Below the pieces are notes generated by a model, which was given only the letters and a program-made list of their open reading frames with translations, was not told the DNA's origin and did not search any database. Shown piece after piece: positions 1 through 7,921 of a DNA stretch of 30,901 nucleotides (position 1 is its first letter; each line of letters begins with the position of its first letter). Origin of the DNA: a virus. The DNA lies in the IMG/VR virus record IMGVR_UViG_3300013126_000151, positions 1 to 30,901 of that record. One strand, written 5' to 3'. A program made the translations under genes and the position numbers.

Positions 1-124
1 ATAAAACTTTTGTTTTGTAAGCTAAAAACTAGGAGGGGGTATTTTTTAAGGGGGTTAACGAACGTAAGAAATTGAAATAAAAAAAGATACAGGAATTTTT
101 TTAGTACAAAATGCACCAAAAAAG

Positions 125-523
125 ATGTCAATAAACAAGAAAACAATAGAAACTTTTATTTCCAGAAATGGGATAAAATTTACGGGGAGCCGGGAAACGA
201 TAAATGCTTTGATTCACCACACCAGGAAAACCACGAAGTTACTTCAGGAGAATGGCCGGTACGAGAAAACGGACGACGAACTAATTGACAGCTTGGCTAT
301 GTCAATTGAAGTCCGTAACATGGCTTTCTTTCACATCAAAGAATTCGGGGTTATGATGTACATCGACAAACACAAGAGGATAAAACAAAAAAACCATTCA
401 GTTTCAACATTCATGCAAATGAACAAAACAATCATGGATATATCTGCAAAGCTGGGCCTTTCTCCGCTCGACCGTTTGAACCTAAAATTAGAAGTTAAAA
501 AAGATGACGGACTGGATGATTAA
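125..523 (+). CDS. Phage terminase small subunit, P27 family
   Basis: 132 aa, the usual size of a P27-type small terminase, the DNA-recognition partner of the large packaging ATPase. The C-terminal half matches the family pattern: a helical segment (about residues 50-80), then a conserved helix leading into the signature LGLSPLDRLNL (family consensus LGLTPxxRxRL). The ATG at 125 follows an A-rich stretch with no clear Shine-Dalgarno, as is usual in Bacteroidota. It is unusual that the large terminase is not the next gene but lies 1.7 kb downstream. The family call is from pattern recognition; the function is known for the family and inferred here. Confidence 0.75.
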   Translation: MSINKKTIETFISRNGIKFTGSRETINALIHHTRKTTKLLQENGRYEKTDDELIDSLAMSIEVRNMAFFHIKEFGVMMYIDKHKRIKQKNHSVSTFMQMNKTIMDISAKLGLSPLDRLNLKLEVKKDDGLDD

Positions 524-561
524 AAAAAAGTAAAAAAAGTTTTCATTTTTATTGTACTTTA

Positions 562-593
562 TTTGGTACATTCAAATATTAGTACTATCTTTA
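562..593 (+). promoter_or_regulatory. Bacteroidota-type promoter upstream of the AT-rich gene at 639
   Basis: TTTG at 562-565, a 20 bp spacer, then TATCTTTA at 586-593, which matches the Bacteroidota -7 consensus TAnnTTTG at all positions but the last. The expected start of transcription is about 600, giving a leader of about 40 nt to the ATG at 639. The segment also contains GTAC four times (about 554-597), which may mark a regulator site. From here the genes run with stop/start overlaps into the large terminase, so this promoter could serve the packaging genes. Confidence 0.5.
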
Positions 594-638
594 GTACATG
601 AAATCAGAGACAAACCAACTGATTTAAAAACTAAAAAA

Positions 639-923
639 ATGAAAACTTTAACTACACAAGAAGCTTTAAATTTATTCGAAGAAATTGGACACCAGGCTAC
701 AGTAACAGTAACGGTAAAAGACAAATACGGAGAAGATAAAAAAGGATACATTTTAAATCAAGCTATGGTTTATGATCCTTTTACAAACAAACAACGTGGA
801 ATGTCATCAAATAAAGATAATGCAGAACGCGCAATGAAACAATTGCAAAAAACAGGAAATAAATTCAGCATTTATTCTGCTTATTTTAGCTGGGCTACTG
901 GTGATTATCAAATTGAAGATTAA
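639..923 (+). CDS. Small hypothetical protein, AT-rich insertion
   Basis: 94 aa when started at the ATG at 639, which follows an A-rich leader and a good promoter; an upstream in-frame TTG at 552 would lie inside that promoter and is not used here. The protein is hydrophilic with an early helix (LTTQEALNLFEEIG), a beta-rich middle and a C-terminal part ending SWATGDYQIED. No family is recognised. Its codon usage is much more AT-rich than the genes on both sides, which together with its own promoter suggests recent acquisition as a moron gene. The stop overlaps the next start (TAATG). Confidence 0.6.
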   Translation: MKTLTTQEALNLFEEIGHQATVTVTVKDKYGEDKKGYILNQAMVYDPFTNKQRGMSSNKDNAERAMKQLQKTGNKFSIYSAYFSWATGDYQIED

Positions 924-1147
924 TGAACTCCGAACTTACATCCATTCACCAATTCTTTACAGAGCGGCGCCGCCGGTGTCTCTCTGTAAAGTCAATTGAA
1001 AAGGAAGCCGGGATACCAGCCAAAACGCTCGATCACTTCCTTTCAGGCCGCCGCCAAACCATATCATTCGAAAACATCGACAAACTTATACCCGTATTAG
1101 TCGATTTCGGCTACAAACCAACCAACACCGAAAACCAATTCCTATGA
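923..1147 (+). CDS. Small helix-turn-helix protein
   Basis: 74 aa. Residues about 20-45 (SVKSIEKEAGIPAKTLDHFL) have the spacing of a Cro/XRE-like helix-turn-helix, followed by SGRR and a C-terminal helix. Bacteroidota phages and plasmids often carry short proteins of this shape. The start overlaps the stop of the gene before (TAATG) and its own stop overlaps the next ATG (ATGA), so it is translationally linked to both. A role in regulating the packaging operon or in DNA recognition is inference. Confidence 0.6.
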   Translation: MNSELTSIHQFFTERRRRCLSVKSIEKEAGIPAKTLDHFLSGRRQTISFENIDKLIPVLVDFGYKPTNTENQFL

Positions 1148-1779
1148 ACCCAAACGACCTGATCGAACAACGCCGCGCCGAAATAAACAAAAAGAAGAAA
1201 GCCACCTATTCAGTAGCCAACAATCAAACAAAACTCGTAAAAAAGTTATTGGTTAAAGAAATGAAAACACGTTTCCGCGTGGCTACCGATGTCGAAACCA
1301 TTCAACAACTCATTGCCGAGCTCGAACCAGAAACCACCATTAAATGCGTTTCAAACTGTTTCGATTCGCCTTCCATCCTGAAGGTATTCAACCCCGAAAC
1401 AATCAAATCCGTTTACATTTCAACCTGGGCCATGACCGAACAAGGGATTCTCCTGCTTAAATCCCTTTCAGATGCCAACGTTCGCGTAAAATGTATGCTC
1501 GATACCACCCATTCATACAAATGGGTATTTCAATCCGGGGCCTATTCGCTACTATCGGCCAATGTCGAATTCAAGTTCACCGAAAACCACAGCAAATTCC
1601 AGCTATTCGAATTCACCGACGGAACATATATTACAATAGTCGGATCGATGAACCTATCAAACATTCCGCGCTGGGAAAACATGGATTTTACTTCCAATCC
1701 TGAAACATACTGGTTTTACCGAAATTTCATGGATGAGGTGATCAATGAACAAACCACACAACAACGAAAACTATTTTAA
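1144..1779 (+). CDS. Phospholipase D-like (HKD) family protein, probable nuclease
   Basis: 211 aa. A single HKD-type active site is visible: H149-x-K151 in ENHSKFQLFEF, then GSMN at 167-170 and E178. This is the HxK...GSxN arrangement of the PLD superfamily; one motif per chain is typical of small dimeric nucleases rather than two-motif lipases. The usual Asp after HxK is replaced by Glu or shifted. The N-terminal 45 residues are lysine/arginine-rich, fitting nucleic acid contact. It lies between the small and large terminases, linked by ATGA and TAATG overlaps. DNA or RNA as substrate is inferred; no lipid context exists. Confidence 0.65.
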   Translation: MNPNDLIEQRRAEINKKKKATYSVANNQTKLVKKLLVKEMKTRFRVATDVETIQQLIAELEPETTIKCVSNCFDSPSILKVFNPETIKSVYISTWAMTEQGILLLKSLSDANVRVKCMLDTTHSYKWVFQSGAYSLLSANVEFKFTENHSKFQLFEFTDGTYITIVGSMNLSNIPRWENMDFTSNPETYWFYRNFMDEVINEQTTQQRKLF

Positions 1780-2006
1780 TGGCCGAAGAACTTGAAAAAG
1801 AGCTTGACAAAGCCGAAGAAAATCTGAAATTACTACGCAACGGGATACCACTTCGCGACCAGAACGACGAGATTGTCGGCTGGATGGAAAAACCAGACCG
1901 CGCCGCGAACGAATTTTTTCTAAAAACCAAAGGCCGTCACAGAGGATATACCGAACATAATATAACAGAATCACAGAAAACGAACAAAAAATGGCACGAG
2001 ATATAA
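1779..2006 (+). CDS. Small hypothetical protein in the terminase operon
   Basis: 75 aa, acidic N-terminal helix (residues 1-20, MAEELEKELDKAEENLKLL) followed by a short beta-like segment and a basic C-terminus. The start overlaps the stop of the PLD gene (TAATG) and the end overlaps the next gene by 16 bases, so it is very likely translated. No family recognised. Being fixed just before the large terminase in a tight operon suggests an accessory role in packaging, but that is inference. Confidence 0.5.
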   Translation: MAEELEKELDKAEENLKLLRNGIPLRDQNDEIVGWMEKPDRAANEFFLKTKGRHRGYTEHNITESQKTNKKWHEI

Positions 2007-2272
2007 CCGAACACGACCGCGACATCATCATCAATTGCGGGGCCTTCCGCTACGACGCGCCAAAAATGGCCAACGTGCTCGACTGGTCCGAAAAAGAAGT
2101 TCAGAAAGAATTTGAAAACCACAAATCCGACTTTTTCAAGCTATACCAGCGCGGAGCCGACCGTGCCGACTATGTGATAGATCAAAAACTATTCGAACTC
2201 GCACAAACCGGCGACCTGAAAGCCCTCGAAGCCTTTGAAACACGTAAAGCCGACCGATCCGATGAACGATGA
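1991..2272 (+). CDS. HTH-like protein directly upstream of TerL, possible second small-terminase candidate
   Basis: 93 aa. Residues about 8-50 look like a short helix-turn-helix (YDAPKMANVLDWSEKEVQKEF), then a helical tail with the text LFELAQTGDLKALEAFETRK. Proteins with an N-terminal HTH and an xLAxxGxxxAxxxxxxxK helix directly before TerL are typical of small terminases and related adaptors. The stop overlaps the TerL start (ATGA). Because a P27-like protein is present at 125, which of the two is the functional small subunit is open. Confidence 0.5.
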   Translation: MARDITEHDRDIIINCGAFRYDAPKMANVLDWSEKEVQKEFENHKSDFFKLYQRGADRADYVIDQKLFELAQTGDLKALEAFETRKADRSDER

Positions 2273-3984
2273 ATACTTCGACCCGCAAACCCAAACAATC
2301 AGATCCGATCAGCCGGTACATATCCGCATCGATGAACGCAGCGGAGACCTACAAAAGCGACATCGAGACAGGGAAAATAACCGCCTCGAAGTGGATAAAA
2401 CTAGCCGTACAGCGCAGCCGCACCGACCAGACACGCACCGACATTGAATACCGCCCCGAAGCCGTTGCCCGCGTCTTTAAATTTTTCTCATTCCTGCGCA
2501 TAAAGAACGGCCAAAAGTACAGCCCGTTCATATTATCACCATATCAAGCCTGGATACTTTCCGAAATATTCGGCTGGTATTACACCGTCGGGCCGCGCCG
2601 CTACCGTTACGCCCTGCTACACACCGCCCGAAAATCAGGCAAAACAGTTTTCAACGTAGCCATAGAGCTATACATGCTCATTTACGACGGAGAGGCCGAC
2701 ACCGAAGCATATTTATGCGCCACCACCCGCGAGCAAGCCGGGCAGGGGTTGAGGTACACCAAAAACATAGTCAAAAATTCGCCGGCCATGAAAAGCCGCC
2801 TGAAGGTCCAGCAATTTCAAATTGTTTACCCGAAGCGCTCCGGATTATTGAAAGTACTGGCCAACAAACCAGAGGCAAACGATTCATTAAACCCGTATGT
2901 GTTTATCATAGACGAGATGCACGCCCATAAAACCCTCGATTTTTACAACGTCATGAAATCGGGAACCATGAGCCGCACCAATCCGCTCGGGCTAATCACC
3001 AGCACCGCCGGATTCAACAAAGATTACCCATATTTCCTGATGCTAGAAACCGCAAAGCAAGTACTCGAGGGAACCATCGACGACGACATCACATTTTATG
3101 CACTATACACGCTCGACGATGAGGACGAAGTAGAAGACATGAGCACCTGGGTAAAAGCAAACCCAAACATTGGCGTAACCATACGGCTCGACGCACTGCA
3201 AAAAGAATGGGAAAAAGCCAAACTAACCATCACCGAAAAAAACAATTTCATCACAAAAAACTTAAACAGATACTTAGATAATCAGGATCAATGGATACCC
3301 GACGAAACATACGTCACCGCATTTAACGAAGTCACAATACCAACCAACCGCCCAGCCGGATATTTAGCCATCGACATGTCAACCATCCGCGATTTAGCCG
3401 CCATTACCGCAGTATGGACCGACACCGACACCGGACGGATGAAACAATACACCGAGTTTCATTTTCCACAAAACGAAACAAAACGCATCCGGAACAACGG
3501 CATAGACCTACGCGCCTGGATCGAAAAAAGCCACATCATCGAGCACCCCACAGAGCGCATCGATCAAAACATCATGTTCGAATCAATAGCCCGCATACAT
3601 CAATGGTTAGATATTCAACAATGCAATTACGACGAATGGAACACCGCCTTTATTACCCACGAAATAGAAACAAAACTATACATCAACTGCAAACCATTCA
3701 GGCAAACGCCAACATGGTTTAGTTTCCCGCTGAAATTCATTGAAGGAATGTTCTTCGAGCGAAACATCGACATGGGAACCAACCCGGTAATGCGCTGGAT
3801 GTTCAGAAATATAGTACTTTACAAAGACGGAAACGGCAACATCAAGATCATGAAAAACAAATCGCTAGATTCAGTCGACGGACCTGTAGCCTTTGCCATG
3901 GCCGTAGCCGCCTACCTCGAAAACTCACACGACGTAACCGCCGAATTTTTCAAATCACTCATCACCAAAAAAGAAGAAAACTAA
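2269..3984 (+). CDS. Terminase large subunit
   Basis: 571 aa, full length for the HK97/Terminase_1 family. The packaging ATPase domain has Walker A A-R-K-S-G-K-T at residues 120-126 and Walker B VFIIDE at 211-216; a motif III-like ITSTAG follows. The C-terminal nuclease domain begins near LAIDMSTIRDLAAI, with the first metal-binding Asp. The enzyme cuts concatemeric DNA and drives it through the portal, which is the next gene. The start at 2269 is fixed by the ATGA overlap with the gene before. Confidence 0.93.
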   Translation: MNTSTRKPKQSDPISRYISASMNAAETYKSDIETGKITASKWIKLAVQRSRTDQTRTDIEYRPEAVARVFKFFSFLRIKNGQKYSPFILSPYQAWILSEIFGWYYTVGPRRYRYALLHTARKSGKTVFNVAIELYMLIYDGEADTEAYLCATTREQAGQGLRYTKNIVKNSPAMKSRLKVQQFQIVYPKRSGLLKVLANKPEANDSLNPYVFIIDEMHAHKTLDFYNVMKSGTMSRTNPLGLITSTAGFNKDYPYFLMLETAKQVLEGTIDDDITFYALYTLDDEDEVEDMSTWVKANPNIGVTIRLDALQKEWEKAKLTITEKNNFITKNLNRYLDNQDQWIPDETYVTAFNEVTIPTNRPAGYLAIDMSTIRDLAAITAVWTDTDTGRMKQYTEFHFPQNETKRIRNNGIDLRAWIEKSHIIEHPTERIDQNIMFESIARIHQWLDIQQCNYDEWNTAFITHEIETKLYINCKPFRQTPTWFSFPLKFIEGMFFERNIDMGTNPVMRWMFRNIVLYKDGNGNIKIMKNKSLDSVDGPVAFAMAVAAYLENSHDVTAEFFKSLITKKEEN

Positions 3985-3996
3985 TAAGCCGCGCCG

Positions 3997-4019
3997 GTTG
4001 GTGAGCCTGTCGAACCAAC
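3997..4019. repeat. REP-like inverted repeat (GAGCCTGTCGAACC core)
   Basis: Perfect 6 bp arms GTTGGT (3997-4002) and ACCAAC (4014-4019) enclose a loop that carries GAGCCTGTCGA. The core resembles the GAGCnTGTCGAA extragenic repeats found scattered between genes in many bacterial genomes. It sits alone in the 57-base gap between the large terminase and the portal. A related element lies at 7282-7300. Whether it acts as an mRNA stabiliser or is only a passenger is unknown. Confidence 0.5.
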
Positions 4020-4041
4020 ATATTACAGAAAACGCGCGCAC

Positions 4042-5301
4042 ATGAACTTTTTATCATACATGCTGGGCTATTGGGGCTACACCAAAACCACCATCGGCAC
4101 CCAGCCATACAACACACAACCATTTGGCGGCACCGGAACCAACGGCGTCACCGGCATACCCGAGCAAATCAGCACCGTTTACACCTGCATCGATAGGCTA
4201 TGCAAAGCCATTAGCCGAATGCCTATCTCCATTTATTCAGATACAACCAGCGGACGCACCGAACTGAAGTTTCATCGCCTGTATTACCTGTTGAGGTACC
4301 AGCCCAACCCACTGCAAAACGCCCAAACATTTTGGGAAACAGTCGAGTTTCACCGCCTGAAATTTGGCAACGGCCTGGTGCGATGCCACAAAGACCCCAC
4401 CACCGCATACGTTACAAAATTCGAAATCATACACCCGTTGAGGTTGCAGGAAATCATAGTCACCGGCGACACCATGACCTATCGCATCACACGCACCGAC
4501 GGATACGGAACTGAAACGGTAGATTCAGCCGACATGCTCCACTTTAAAAACATTTCAGAAGATGGCTATGTCGGGCTTAACATATTAGAAGCGCTCAAAC
4601 GCCACACCAACATCAACGAACGCGCCACCGCCCACATCGACAATTTTCACAAAAACAACGGCGTGCAATCAACAGCACTGGAAACATCATTTCCGGGCGA
4701 CCTTTCGGCACAAGGTAAGCTGGCAATGGACGACCAGCGTAAAGATTTTTTAAACACAAACGGCGGCCCCGACAATTCAGGTAAACCTATGTTACTACCA
4801 GCATTTACCAAAGTAGTAAAACTCAATTTATCGTTTGCCGACAGCCAGCTAATTGAAACCCTGAAATACACCCGCGAAGAAATCGCCGCCGCCTTCGGAA
4901 TTCCGCTGTTTATGATCGACGGCACAGCCGAAAAACTCGACATCGAGCAGCTAACCCTATTATTCCGCACCAACACCATCGGCCCCATCGTATCCGTTTA
5001 TATCGCCGAATTCCTCGCAAAGCTATTCACAAAAGACGAAATACTCCTGAAGGGAATAAAGCCGGAGTTCGACACCTCAGTCATCATCGAAATGGACTAC
5101 ACCAAAAAAGTAGCCACCATAAAAGAGCAAGTAGTAAACGGATTAATGACACCAAACGAAGCCGCCGCCAAACTAGGAAACAAAACCATTCCGGGCGACT
5201 TCGGAAATAAACACTACATGCAAGCTCAATACATACCGCTTGAAAACTATCCGGAATATTCCACACTTCAAAAAAACGATCCAACCCTAAAAACCCAATA
5301 A
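4042..5301 (+). CDS. Portal protein, HK97 family
   Basis: 419 aa, the usual length for HK97-type portals. Family-like segments are the N-terminal STVYTCIDRLCKAISRMPI, the middle FHRLKFGNGLVRC and HFKNISEDGYVGLNILEAL, and the C-terminal clip/stem region YTREEIAAAFGIPLFMIDG followed by EQLTLLFRTNTIGPIV. Twelve copies form the DNA channel at one capsid vertex, to which terminase docks. Gene order terminase, portal, protease, capsid is the standard HK97 order. Confidence 0.92.
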   Translation: MNFLSYMLGYWGYTKTTIGTQPYNTQPFGGTGTNGVTGIPEQISTVYTCIDRLCKAISRMPISIYSDTTSGRTELKFHRLYYLLRYQPNPLQNAQTFWETVEFHRLKFGNGLVRCHKDPTTAYVTKFEIIHPLRLQEIIVTGDTMTYRITRTDGYGTETVDSADMLHFKNISEDGYVGLNILEALKRHTNINERATAHIDNFHKNNGVQSTALETSFPGDLSAQGKLAMDDQRKDFLNTNGGPDNSGKPMLLPAFTKVVKLNLSFADSQLIETLKYTREEIAAAFGIPLFMIDGTAEKLDIEQLTLLFRTNTIGPIVSVYIAEFLAKLFTKDEILLKGIKPEFDTSVIIEMDYTKKVATIKEQVVNGLMTPNEAAAKLGNKTIPGDFGNKHYMQAQYIPLENYPEYSTLQKNDPTLKTQ

Positions 5302-5336
5302 TTCAATCCATCAATCCATCAGTAATTCAATCAGCC
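5302..5336 (+). repeat. Junction tandem repeat, AATCCATC type
   Basis: The whole gap between the portal stop and the protease start is made of two 8-base units AATCCATC, then a variant ending ATCCATCAGTAATT and a further CAATC. The same unit recurs at many junctions in this window (8270-8293, 8783-8806, 9784-9821, 11207-11230, 13160-13195, 27217-27257, 30306-30340, 30494-30531). It contains no Shine-Dalgarno sequence and is AT-rich and unstructured. Confidence 0.8.
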
Positions 5337-5990
5337 ATGACAACCAAAAAAAATAAACCAATATCCCGCACCTTATCAATTGACGAAAAAATAAGTGTGC
5401 GCAGCGACGACGAAGGCCGCCGCTTTATCGAAGGATACGCCATCGTATTCAACCAGCGCTCAAAGCTCATCCGCGAATGGGGCGAAACCTTCTACGAAAT
5501 TATCGAACCATCAGCCCCCGACAATGTACTCGCCGATACGGGCATCAATGTTATTGCAACCGTCGATCATTCACGGGCCAAAATGCTGGCACGCACCAAA
5601 TCAGGCACACTAAAACTCGAGAAAGACAATCGCGGCGTAAAATACAACATCGAAGTACCCGACACCACACTCGGCAACGACATGTACGAAATGGTAAAGC
5701 GCGGCGATTATTTCGAAAGCTCCTTCATTTTCACCATTGCCGAGCGCGGTTACCGTTACGACAATTCAGAAGATGTGCCGGTAAAATACATTTCAAACTT
5801 CGAGCGCATGTACGACATCGCCATTGTCATCGATGGCGCCTATGCCAACACCGCCGTCACCGCCCGCGCCGCCGAATGGGAAGAAACCACAGAAACAATA
5901 GAAACTGAAGAAACCGAAGAAAACCAACGCGCCGCCGAACAGCACGACATATTACAGAAACAAATCGAGATTTTCAAACTTAAAAAATAA
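5337..5990 (+). CDS. HK97-type prohead protease
   Basis: 217 aa. The catalytic pattern of the U35/S78 prohead proteases is visible: His78 in TVDHSRAKMLARTKSGTL and the serine motif GDYFESSFIFTI, with S128/S129. The N-terminal segment (FIEGYAIVFNQRS) is also typical. The C-terminal 40 residues are a Glu/Thr-rich tail plus coiled helix, which may be cut off or act as scaffold. It removes the N-terminal domain of the capsid protein encoded next, 8 bases downstream. Confidence 0.9.
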   Translation: MTTKKNKPISRTLSIDEKISVRSDDEGRRFIEGYAIVFNQRSKLIREWGETFYEIIEPSAPDNVLADTGINVIATVDHSRAKMLARTKSGTLKLEKDNRGVKYNIEVPDTTLGNDMYEMVKRGDYFESSFIFTIAERGYRYDNSEDVPVKYISNFERMYDIAIVIDGAYANTAVTARAAEWEETTETIETEETEENQRAAEQHDILQKQIEIFKLKK

Positions 5991-5998
5991 ATCAGCCC

Positions 5999-7195
5999 AT
6001 GAAAAGGTCAGAACAGCTCAAAATCAAACGCACCGAAAAAATCGAACGGATGCAAGCCATTCTTGATGGTGCAAAAGAAGGCGAAAACGCCCGCGCCCTC
6101 AAAACCGAAGAACAAACCGAATACGACACGCTCAAACGTGAAGTTGAATCATTCGATACTCAAATCACCGAAGCAGAATTCGTTGAAGCCCGCAGCGCAC
6201 AGGATCAACAGGAACCGAAAAAACGCAGCTTTAACATTGGCGGAAAAGCCGACAAACATTACAACGTCGCAAAAGCAATTCGCGAGTTTGCCATCGGTGG
6301 AGCCAATACACTCACAGGTATTGAAGCCGAAAGCCATCTGGAAATGGCCCGTTCAATCGACTCAACAGGCTTGTTAATTCCATACAGCCAGCGCGATCAA
6401 AACGCAACCAGCAACGCCGATTTAATTGACGTTGCAATTGTACCAGGTCTTTCAATAATTGGTAAAGAACCATTGTACAAACAAATGGGACTTACTGTTT
6501 TGGAAGGAATTCAGGGCAATTTGAAAATCGGTAAAAAAGCAGCCGACGTCGCCGCCGAATACGCCGAAAAAGCAACGGTAACACAAACAGCATCGGTGCC
6601 CGAATTTTTGGACATCACACCAGTAGCTTTCGGAATTACCGACATTTTCACAAAAGAATTGCTGGCACAGGAAAACCCAAAAGTGCACCAGCAGATTCTG
6701 GCCGACATGGTGAAAGGTATCGATCGCAAACTCACATCAAAAGCATACGCCATCGCACTGGCCGCAGCTACCGAAGTATCTGGTGGTCAAATAACCGAAG
6801 CAGGTTTCAACGCGATGGCCGCCGCTATCGACATCGACGGAGCATTTGCAATGGATCGAGAATCATTCTTTGCCGCAAAAGCAGTAAAATTCGACGCCGG
6901 ATCAGGTATTCGCTTAGCCAAAAACGGATCAATGAACGGAATTGGTGAAGCATGGGACGGAACCCAAATATTCTACAGCACCCTATTTGCCGACGGCGCA
7001 AATAAGCAGTATGTTGTTTATGGGGCATGGTCAGAAATTTGGGCCGGATTTTGGGGAGCGCTCGAAATTCTCATCAACCCATACACCTACCAAAAAACCC
7101 GACAAATTGAAGTCACAGTCAACAAACTCGGAAATATGGTTTGCCGCAACAGCGCCGCATTCGTCAAATCGCCAGACCTCGACGCCACCACGTAA
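5999..7195 (+). CDS. Major capsid protein, HK97 fold
   Basis: 398 aa. Residues 1 to about 75 are charged and coiled-coil-like (the delta, scaffold-like domain), ending near QQEPKKRSFNIGG, a likely region for protease cleavage. The rest matches the HK97-type coat: a GLLIPYS segment, then the P-domain/A-domain region and a C-terminal QIEVTVNKLGNMVCRNSAAFV, as in Bacteroidota phage capsids. A strong terminator follows, as expected for a gene that must be expressed at very high level. Confidence 0.92.
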   Translation: MKRSEQLKIKRTEKIERMQAILDGAKEGENARALKTEEQTEYDTLKREVESFDTQITEAEFVEARSAQDQQEPKKRSFNIGGKADKHYNVAKAIREFAIGGANTLTGIEAESHLEMARSIDSTGLLIPYSQRDQNATSNADLIDVAIVPGLSIIGKEPLYKQMGLTVLEGIQGNLKIGKKAADVAAEYAEKATVTQTASVPEFLDITPVAFGITDIFTKELLAQENPKVHQQILADMVKGIDRKLTSKAYAIALAAATEVSGGQITEAGFNAMAAAIDIDGAFAMDRESFFAAKAVKFDAGSGIRLAKNGSMNGIGEAWDGTQIFYSTLFADGANKQYVVYGAWSEIWAGFWGALEILINPYTYQKTRQIEVTVNKLGNMVCRNSAAFVKSPDLDATT

Positions 7196-7218
7196 TACTA
7201 TCCAGTCAGCATCAGCCT

Positions 7219-7248
7219 AAAGGGAAGGGAGCTATCCCTTCCCTTTTT
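7219..7248 (+). terminator. Rho-independent terminator after the capsid gene
   Basis: A perfect 12 bp stem (AAAGGGAAGGGA at 7219-7230 with TCCCTTCCCTTT at 7235-7246), a 4-base loop GCTA and a T tract. It lies 24 bases after the capsid stop. Partial readthrough would be needed for the tail genes downstream, unless they have their own promoter. Confidence 0.9.
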
Positions 7249-7281
7249 GCATTCGATACGATTCGCTACTTACGCACCGCT

Positions 7282-7300
7282 GCCTGAGCTTGTCAAAGGC
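7282..7300. repeat. REP-like element (GAGCTTGTCAA core)
   Basis: GCCT at 7282-7285 and AGGC at 7297-7300 can pair around GAGCTTGTCA, a one-base variant of the GAGCnTGTCGAA core also seen at 3997-4019. It lies in the 134-base gap between the capsid gene and the connector gene, which also holds the terminator and a short AATCATTCAATTATTCAAT repeat. Confidence 0.45.
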
Positions 7301-7329
7301 CAATCATTCAATTATTCAATACATAAGTC

Positions 7330-7896
7330 ATGTACACCATCACCGCCATACCTACCAAAGCCAAAACCGGCAACCCGGTAACACTTGCCGAAGGCAAAGA
7401 ACAATGCAACATCGAGCCCGACGAAACAGCCTTCGACAACAAAGTAACGCTCAACATCGCCATTGCCATCGACAAAATAGAAGCCGACACCAACAGCGAT
7501 GTTTTGGAAACAACCAACACGCTAGAGTGGGAACCCGAAACAACAGGAGCAGCCGTTTACAAAATACCACAGGCGCCATTTTTGTCATTTACCAAGCTAC
7601 AAAAACTCGAGGCCAACGGAACAACATGGACCGACATAGCCGCCACGGCCTACAAAACCGAAAAAGGCTTTTCATATTTTACCATCGAAACGCTCGAAAC
7701 CATCGACACCACCAAACTAAAAGCCATCTATAAAACAGGCTATGCCGCCGCCGACATTCCAAAAGTATTGAAAGGCGCCGCCCTCATTAAAACCGCCGAC
7801 CTGTACGACTCAGAGCGCCAGGGATACACCCTGAACGTAGCCGCCAACCGCGCCTACGAATCACTCATCAGCAAACACATCCGAGTTTATTACTAA
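7330..7896 (+). CDS. Head-tail connector protein, gp6-like
   Basis: 188 aa. The beginning VTLAEGKEQCNIEPDE and the helical end LKGAALIKTADLYDSERQG match the gp6-like (head-tail connector, adaptor) family, in which N-terminal helices pack on the portal. This copy is longer than the common 95-110 aa form because of a central beta-rich insertion (about residues 55-145), as in other phages where connector and decoration segments are fused. Its place directly after the capsid gene fits. The stop codon is the first TAA of a tandem repeat. Confidence 0.75.
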   Translation: MYTITAIPTKAKTGNPVTLAEGKEQCNIEPDETAFDNKVTLNIAIAIDKIEADTNSDVLETTNTLEWEPETTGAAVYKIPQAPFLSFTKLQKLEANGTTWTDIAATAYKTEKGFSYFTIETLETIDTTKLKAIYKTGYAAADIPKVLKGAALIKTADLYDSERQGYTLNVAANRAYESLISKHIRVYY

Positions 7897-7914
7897 CCCG
7901 TAACCCGTAACCCG
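7894..7914 (+). repeat. Junction tandem repeat, three TAACCCG units
   Basis: Three perfect copies of the 7-mer TAACCCG. The TAA of the first unit is the stop codon of the connector gene, and the array ends 7 bases before the next ATG. The sequence is unlike the AATCCATC arrays but has the same position between stop and start. Confidence 0.85.
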
Positions 7915-7921
7915 AACCACA

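Noticed and set aside
552-638. TTG start at 552 for the AT-rich gene
   Set aside because: It lies inside the promoter and adds residues without domain character; the ATG at 639 fits the leader.
5302-5336. Junction repeats as a CRISPR array
   Set aside because: Units are 7-8 bases, adjacent, without spacers, and no cas genes are present.
5477-5908. 143 aa plus-strand frame inside the protease gene
   Set aside because: It is rich in Arg and His, an off-frame reading of the GC-rich protease codons.
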